Part shown: in pieces, positions 57,702-64,000 of the stretch
How the letters are laid out: each line of letters starts with the position of its first letter
Position numbering within the stretch: position 1 is the stretch's first letter
Assembly (NCBI GenBank): GCA_030998225.1
Contig: JAPYXD010000680.1
Coordinates: 7,192,001-7,256,000 of the forward strand
Source of the DNA: Diplolepis rosae
Taxonomy: Eukaryota > Arthropoda > Insecta > Hymenoptera > Diplolepididae
Length of the DNA stretch: 64,000 nucleotides
Direction of reading: 5' to 3'
The notes under the pieces: model-generated
Seen by the model: the letters and a program-made list of their open reading frames with translations, nothing else
What the model was told of the DNA's origin: nothing
The model's database searches: none
Position numbers and translations under genes: made by a program

Positions 57702-57854
57702 TTTTTTAAGAAGACTTAAATCCACAGCTGGTGAATCTTCCCTCTCCATTCCACTATCATCTTCCTCTTCCTTGGCATTAGCCTGAACCTCAGGTCCTGC
57801 ATTATTCTTCGAAATCGTCGTGGACGAATCCCGAACCTTGATCCACTTCAACAT
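57702..57854 (-). CDS. Candidate first coding exon of ec (or of a short isoform)
   Basis: An ATG at 57852-57854 opens a 51-residue reading to a possible donor (GTAGGA after 57702), phase 0, which could splice in frame to the USP exon at 56022. It begins MLKWIKVRDSSTTISKNN and continues with an acidic stretch (KEEEDDSGMEREDSP). The M-x-W-[IV]-K start vaguely resembles human USP53 (MAWVKF). A good acceptor (TTTCAG, exon start 58015) lies upstream; two short upstream ORFs precede the ATG. Without the Cys-box exon it would give a protease-dead isoform. It may also be unrelated. Confidence 0.4.
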
Positions 57855-58015
57855 CTTCCCAATCAGTTTTCTCTCTTCCGAATATCATTCGTGAAACTCG
57901 TTTTGGTAATTAATTCCGTTCATTCATTTTCTTGACATCTCGGCTTCCGTGAGCATCTTAGCAGCTTATAGCTTATGGGTTAACGGGACACCGTTCCAAA
58001 ACTCGGACGAACCCA

Positions 58016-59367
58016 CTGAAAGATCAAAGAATAAGCGAGACACGTCTTCTGGATTATGCAAAGAAACTTTCGAAAACCTCAGGAATAAATTTTCCTGGTT
58101 CTTCAGTGTTGATTCTTCAGCAGGAAGATTGATAAGTCTGTTTGCATAGACCCTCGCTAATCTCTCAGTTCGGGCACTTGTCACTCTCTGGTAATCACAC
58201 ACCTTGCTTTTCTTTGTCCTCGTGCCACGTTGAGAAGATAAGAACTAGCACTATCTGCAGTTCTATTTACATACGAGGCCAGGTATTTAAATTCGAGTCG
58301 AGAAACTCTAAAGACAAGTGTGTGGAGTTATCAGCAAGTCTAAGGACAACCTGAAGACCAAATTTTAAACAGATCAGGTTGAAAAATATTTGAGTTTGGA
58401 GTAAATTGATTTCAAACACTAACAGCATAAAAGAAAGGTAGGTCTAAAAAGAAGGAATCGTGATATCAAGGTTCTCCTTTCTAGTCGTTATCTTTAGATC
58501 TCAATACTCTTCAGTGCAAAATCATCAGAGATTCAACACTAAACCCGTTTTTGATGCTAACTTGCTGACTTGGACTGTACAAGATTATTAGCATCGATGC
58601 AGCTTGGAATGGAAGTGGGAAAGAAATCCTGACTGTAAATGAGAATCAAGCAGGAACTCAAGTTGGTTCACTGAAGTGTGATTATTGGATGGTTATTCAC
58701 CAGTAGTCGAAACGAATCACATCCACCTCAAGCAGAATTCGTTGACAGATGAGTCCATGACTTGATGAAAAAATAAAAACTTGTTTTTCTAAGGTATCTT
58801 GATCAGAGGTCATACTATCTCGAGTTTCAGATTCTCAACATAAGTGAAGGCAATCACTTGTATCTAACAAGTATCATCTATGATCTTTTCAGACAAGATA
58901 GTTATTGTCTTAATTCACAATAATGTTCTCTCGAGGACCAATTCAAATCTTCAATCACTCCATCCTGATGGTGCAATAGCTCCTTTTCTCTTTGATTCTC
59001 TGAACTAGACGAATCTCTGAAGATGTCACTAAACCACGTGGTCACTTTAAAGCATCAAAACTGCGATTCCTTGTTGAAATCACTACATAACAGGGTACTT
59101 TTCACATCAATCAATATCCTATCACAGATACTCAACATCTCAATGGATTGGATAACTATTCCACAAGAAACACTTTCACCCAGAAAAATATGACACTATC
59201 GCTGTAACTTTTAAGATGAAATCCACAAAAAAATGATTAAATTAGATTACTCAGAGACACAAACTTTCACTTTATCCTTGACTTTCCAAAGTTTTGGAAA
59301 AGTTGAAGAAACACAAAAGTGCAGGTATGTTCGTATTACCTGCACACGATACCCCATGCGCGCGTAC
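58016..59367 (-). other. Presumed 5' intron, nothing recognised
   Basis: No convincing coding exon. A 78-codon minus-strand ORF at 57966-58202 crosses the candidate acceptor and has no domain. Confidence 0.4.
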
Positions 59368-59490
59368 CTGAAGGCAGCGACTTGCCGAGTGCTGGCGAAC
59401 CGCCCCCACCCTTTGCCCGGTGTAAACGGACAACACGATCTCTACTCAACCCCTACCAGATAGCTCCAAGAAGCCAATGACGTCATTCGG
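59368..59490 (-). promoter_or_regulatory. Candidate promoter and non-coding first exon
   Basis: The most GC-rich unique patch of the upstream region. On the minus strand it runs from a CRE-type palindrome TGACGTCA (59478-59485) into a G+C-rich stretch that ends at a strong donor (TTCAG|GTACGC after 59368). A CCAAT on the plus strand overlaps the CRE. This would suit the ec promoter with a 5' UTR exon spliced to 58015, but transcription is not shown by sequence alone. Confidence 0.35.
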
Positions 59491-61317
59491 TTAGCTGTCT
59501 TACGTTCACCAACCTGAGAACTTCCAACGTGTTTCGAGTACGAGTCAAGTGTAAGAGAGAGGGAGAGAGTTTGTATCTTTGCATGAGTGAATGTGTGGAA
59601 TCAAGTGTGTAAGATGCTGGAGAGGTTGAAAGAGAGAATACGTGACTCGAGAACTGTGACAAAGCGACTTCCATCTCCACGAACTGGATAGAGCTAGCCT
59701 CTATTCTTCTGTCTTTAAACAATTCCTCTCTCTTCAATTTTTCATGGACCATAATTTTTTCCAATGAGAAAAACTTATCATTTGGAGCTTTGTTCCTTCT
59801 CGAAAAATTCCATCAGTTTGAACTGAATTATGATCAGGCATGAGAGATTGATGAGCTGATCGTATTAAAAAATTTAGTTTCTATCTGAGATATTCTCATT
59901 GTTCGAAGATGGAAGAGACTTGAATACATATTTTATTATATTTTGCTACAGTACACAAAATGAATCTGAACCGAAGGCAAGATAAAATGTTCATTATTAA
60001 ATATTCACAATGTCATAGGAAATTCTGGGGGAGTTTGAATGAGACTCTGGATTCACGGTTGAGTTCTTCCGCTGATGCGGATTTCCGTCGTGAAGAACTG
60101 TCGACTTCCTATAATTTTATTCTACTTGTGATATTTTATTAGCAAAATTGAATAATATTTCTACTTTTAATTCGATTAAAGCTGATCTCATTTACTTATC
60201 TAATTGAAAAGAAATTGATTCTTCCTGAAAAATTTCTTAAAATGCAGAATTAAGGAGATTTCTCTTTGAAATACAACAAATAAGAAACAATAGTAACGAT
60301 AGTTGGGTCTTTGATTACAGAGATAAATAGCTTAAGAAATTGTTTTCGTTAAATTTACGCTTCAGGAAGAAAACAAGCTCGACATTTATATGCAAATGTC
60401 TGTTATCGAAACAAGATTGCAGAATAGCGACAGAAATTCTTACGAAATTTCCTTCGTAGCAATGTGTTAATTAGATTAGTGACTATCCACCATTTCTTCG
60501 AAATAAGGAAAAGAACTTACAAATTTTAACGCAAACTGATGAAAACTTAAGACCATATATTGTTGCTAAATTTTAACTCTAACAATGAATAAAATGTATG
60601 AAAAATATCGAAAGATGATGAAGATTTAGAAGCCCACCTATAAAATTCAAAAAATCGGAATGTTTGAAATGGAAATTTATTTATCTGAGATAATCAGACC
60701 TACAGGAAGTCAATAATATAAGATTTGCTATGAATCTTACCTTTGGGCCTCCCTGAAAGTGAATCTTCTGCTGAAAAGTGGTTCTTAACAGGTTATTGAT
60801 GATAATCCTTTCTGACTTTTACACAACCGCAAAAAGGTACAACATCTTTTGATCTAGCAATGTATAATAGCTTCCGCTCATATTCTATAACTTTTGGACC
60901 ACACCGACACTATGTTCTCCAAAATAATATTACAAAGCAACATCAGCCCACCAAGAATGAATCGAACCTCATTTTAATGTCACCTAATGACTCTAAAAAT
61001 TTCTCGTTAACCTAAATGTATCTTAGAGCTTACAGTACACGAAATTAAATGAAAGTTACTTTTATTAATAATTTAATCCATTTAGAATTACATCCTAGTC
61101 CAAATGGTCAATTAAAGTGAAATATGATGAGGAAAAGAATTCTGGAAAGAAAGAAATAGTATTTTTTAGGCTGATTAAACTTGATTTATAACTAAGGTTT
61201 TATATTGCTAATTATCTAAAGTATCAAAATGAGAGCTCGAATTAAAAATGTTTGAGTCTAATTTACGAATAATTCAAAACAATTTATTTATCACCAAATA
61301 ACAGTTTTGCTGTAATT
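59491..61317. other. Non-coding sequence, nothing recognised
   Basis: The 93-codon minus-strand ORF at 59483-59764 has no domain. The rest is AT-rich. Confidence 0.4.
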
Positions 61318-61699
61318 CAGGGTGACTGTTTTCATCGACAAAAATAATTCCCGGCCATCGAAAATTTTGTCCCGGTCATTAAAAAATAGTTTCCAATGCA
61401 TACCAGTTAATGTAATGGGTTTTTAGAGTTTTAAAATATTTTTTATTCAATATTCTGAAATGAAATTTCTCCTGGTATACCGAAATCATACGAAATGGAT
61501 AATTATTAAAGTAATTCTTAAGTAATTATTAAAATAAGGCAAGAATTACGAAATGCATAATATAATATATGAGTAAATCACTTTGTGTAACACATTTAAA
61601 ATAAATTAAAATCGTTTTTCATTAAAAATTTTAAAAAATTCCCGGTTTCTCCATGTCACAGAAAATTCCCTGTCATTTCCCATTCCAGCGGCCACCCTG
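61318..61699. mobile_element. hAT-like MITE with CAGGGTG ends
   Basis: Ends CAGGGTGACTG and (inverted) CAGGGTGGCCGCTGG bound 382 bp containing TTCCCGGCCA and TTCCCGGTTT motifs near the ends. Ends beginning CAGGG are usual for hAT elements. TAATT occurs on both sides, but a full 8-bp duplication is not evident. Non-coding. Confidence 0.6.
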
Positions 61700-61777
61700 T
61701 AATTACAAAATTATTGGCCAGCAAAAGAATTTTTCTTAGAAAAGAAACTATTCAAATAAGGTAACAAAATTATTTTG

Positions 61778-62399
61778 TTAAGGTAGTTGTCGTGCCAAAA
61801 ATCAGTCTCTGGAAATAGAAGTTTTTTCTATGATTTTAATGAAAAAATTTAAAAATTACAAAAAATAATCTTTTAATAATGTTTTTTGTAATAGGATTTT
61901 TCCTTACTATCGCTCTTTACCAATTTTTTGAAAATGATTGAAGTTTCTTAAATCATAGCTTATTTTTTCGGGGAAAATATTCTCTACAACTTAACCGTTT
62001 CCAATTTTTGAAAATAAATTCTTTAATGACTGAAATCATTAAAAATCAATTTTCCAAAACAAAATTTTTATAAACAAATTGCTGAATTTGATAATAATTT
62101 ATTCATTTTCGAAAATTGGAAACGGTTAAGTTGTATGTAGAGAATATTTTCCCCGAAAAAATAAGCTATGATTTAAGAAACTTCAACCATTTTCAAAAAA
62201 TTGGTAAAGAGCGATAGTAATGAAAAATCCTATTACAAAAAAAATATTAAAAAATTATTTTTCATAATTTTTAAATTTTTTCATTAAAAAGAGTGTCTTT
62301 CCTTACATATGACACGACTGATGATATAATTTCCAGTCTTGAAATCATAGAAAAACTTCTTTTTTCAGAGACTGATTTTTGGCACGACAACTACCTTAA
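61778..62399. mobile_element. TTAA-flanked foldback MITE, 622 bp
   Basis: Ends TTAAGGTAGTTGTCGTGCCA and its inverse, with arms of about 270 bp mirrored almost throughout (for example AAGCTATGATTTAAGAAACT). The right arm has an extra ~60 bp near 62290-62345. A TTAA target suggests a piggyBac- or Kolobok-type parent. It shares its first eleven bases with the element at 34750-34986. Confidence 0.75.
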
Positions 62400-64000
62400 A
62401 CCGAGGAAAGAATTTTTTAGTGAAAGACAAACTTTCTAATACCTTCTATATATATTTGATGTATCTCAATCAAAGCAAGGATAATAGCTAGCAATGCTAA
62501 TGTTTTGTTCCATTCCTATCTGCTAATTTTGGCACTCAAGAACAAGGGACGTGAGAGCGAAACAAGGTGATTCAAACCATTTAAAATTCTTTTATCAGGA
62601 ATGTCGAAGAGATGTCAGACGTTACATACCTGCTTGGGTTAAGGTCAAACCTAAAACCTAAATTGAAGCCTGAGGCTTAAAAGGGTTGGAGAAGAACGTA
62701 CAGTCACGAGTTCAATCCATATACTTTCTTCATTACTGAAGAAGTTTTGACTCTAGAGGAGGAATCTGAGTGTGGTGAATCATCCGGGCATCTCACAGGA
62801 CCATAGTCTCGACGATAAATTGTATATGTCTGGAATTTCAAACTGCATCCGGACCTCCAAGTGCAAAACCACCTACTCTTAATGCTCGTTTGCCAGAATT
62901 ATCTCGTAGAAATTCCAAAGACGTTCTTCCGCTTTGCAAGATAAGATCCTAAGATCGATCGGGTAGCTTGTGTTCAAAAATTGACTAGATTTAATTTATG
63001 AATGGTTCAGAAATGGTTTTAGGAATATTACTTAACTCTCTTCTAAAAGACCCATAATTTCCACCATTTAAATCAAATTAGGAATGGAATTCAAACTCAT
63101 TTTATGAGTAGGTTTGACAATTTATGAAAATTTAATTTCAAAAGAATTATACGAAATAAATGCTTCGAAATTTCGAAAGCCAATATAATTTTCAGTGAGT
63201 TATTCCATTGAAATTTCCTAAAGTCTGGTGTTTTATAATAAATGAAAATAAGACAAAACTCCGAAAAATGGTTAAACCCACATTAACTCTTCTCCACTAT
63301 TTGTAGTATTCTTTAGAGGCTAGAATTTAGAAGGAGAGGGTCAGAAATTCGAGAGGTGAAGATGAACACGTGCGATAACAATGTTCTACGTCCATCTTCG
63401 AATTTCTTTTCCATCCTAAAATCGAGAATAAAGGGATTCGTTAGAGGCCCTTCGGGCCTCCTAGTCAGACAAACCTGTTTTCTCCTATTCTATTTCTAGC
63501 CCTTAGCCTACCTGACTAGAAAGCAACAGGTAGATTTTCTCGGGTTCATAATAACTTCTGCCCTATAGGTGGGCTTGAATGCTTCTTCACTATTTCAGGT
63601 GCCTCAGAGTTCTAGTTTCAACGTTAAAGTAACGTTTTTTACATCCAAATCACGAACGCCCACTTTAAAATAAAACCCAAGCATAAATTTAATTTGCGAT
63701 GCTCGTGATGCTTAGTATGAAATAAATTATGGTTTTCGAAGTGTGAACTATTGTCAATCACTCTCTTAACTAGGGTTCAATGGATGAAGATGAGGAAATT
63801 TCTAGAAAGTAAAATACTGAGTTCTAAACAAGCAATGCATATGAATTTGTTGAAATTCATTATTGCTTTTATTTTTAAAACATAACTTCAGTATTCCATT
63901 GCAATCTGTTCTACACTTTCAAGGAATTGGAATGAAGGTATTAAAATTGAAAATGTCGATAATTGTTTACAAGTTGTTAAGTGTATAAGCTTCCTTGGCT
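62400..64000. other. Non-coding sequence to the window end
   Basis: No exon of ec or any other gene recognised; moderately complex sequence at 62600-62960 and 63300-63600 has no open frame of note. Confidence 0.4.

Noticed and set aside
57966..58202. 78-codon minus-strand ORF as a coding exon
   Set aside because: It spans a good acceptor at 58016, has no domain, and ends without a matching donor.
59483..59764. 93-codon minus-strand ORF
   Set aside because: No domain and overlaps the CRE/GC-rich promoter-like patch; Ser/Leu-rich translation looks like chance.

Overview
This is an AT-rich insect window, probably holometabolous and perhaps hymenopteran (the order is an inference from protein resemblance). 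It carries parts of two protein-coding genes, both on the minus strand, in a dense background of small non-autonomous transposons, foldback elements and decayed retroelement fragments. The evidence for an insect is clean GT-AG exons whose products match animal families, the absence of bacterial-type gene packing, and many MITE-like inverted repeats. No intact transposase or reverse transcriptase gene was seen.

Gene 1 (36755-41751, minus) is the 5' part of a class I alpha-1,2-mannosidase of the Golgi (alpha-Man-Ia/mas-1 type). Exon 1 encodes the cytoplasmic tail, the membrane anchor and the start of the stem. Exon 2 encodes more stem and ends just before the catalytic domain. No further exon was recognised down to position 1, so 1-36754 is best read as one very large intron that has filled with repeats. 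Gene 2 (45316-56022, minus, possibly starting near 59.4 kb) is the insect orthologue of vertebrate USP53/USP54, called echinus (ec) in Drosophila. Eight phase-consistent exons give 1831 residues: the USP domain from just after the Cys box, with intact zinc-finger cysteines and His and Asp boxes, then a long low-complexity tail ending in a CxxC-x11-CxxC motif. The catalytic Cys-box exon is not visible in the window. A phase-compatible candidate first coding exon lies at 57702-57854.

Repeat layout: 0.1-1.5 kb holds a foldback and a Penelope GIY-YIG relic. 1.9-5.3, 11.3-12.1, 19.0-19.5 and 29.8-31.4 kb hold copies of one interspersed family built of ~150-bp degenerate units. 14.0-18.9 kb holds a local duplication. 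20.35-27.57 kb is a five-level nest of insertions around a 6.7-kb foldback whose arms carry mirrored tandem arrays. Three 518-bp copies of a GC-rich MITE with 2-bp target duplications lie at 29.1, 30.4 and 37.4 kb. Three ~200-bp TA-type MITEs, three TTAA-flanked elements, a hAT-like MITE, two more large foldbacks (35.6 and 39.6 kb) and two hammerhead-ribozyme-like 41-nt motifs (8.5 and 36.6 kb) complete the picture.

The two genes are not obviously functionally linked: one trims N-glycans in the Golgi, the other is a cytoplasmic USP-family protein. They lie in tandem, about 3.4 kb apart. The main interest is the insertion history, which can be read from empty sites present in the same window, and the long inverted repeats inside what should be transcribed introns.
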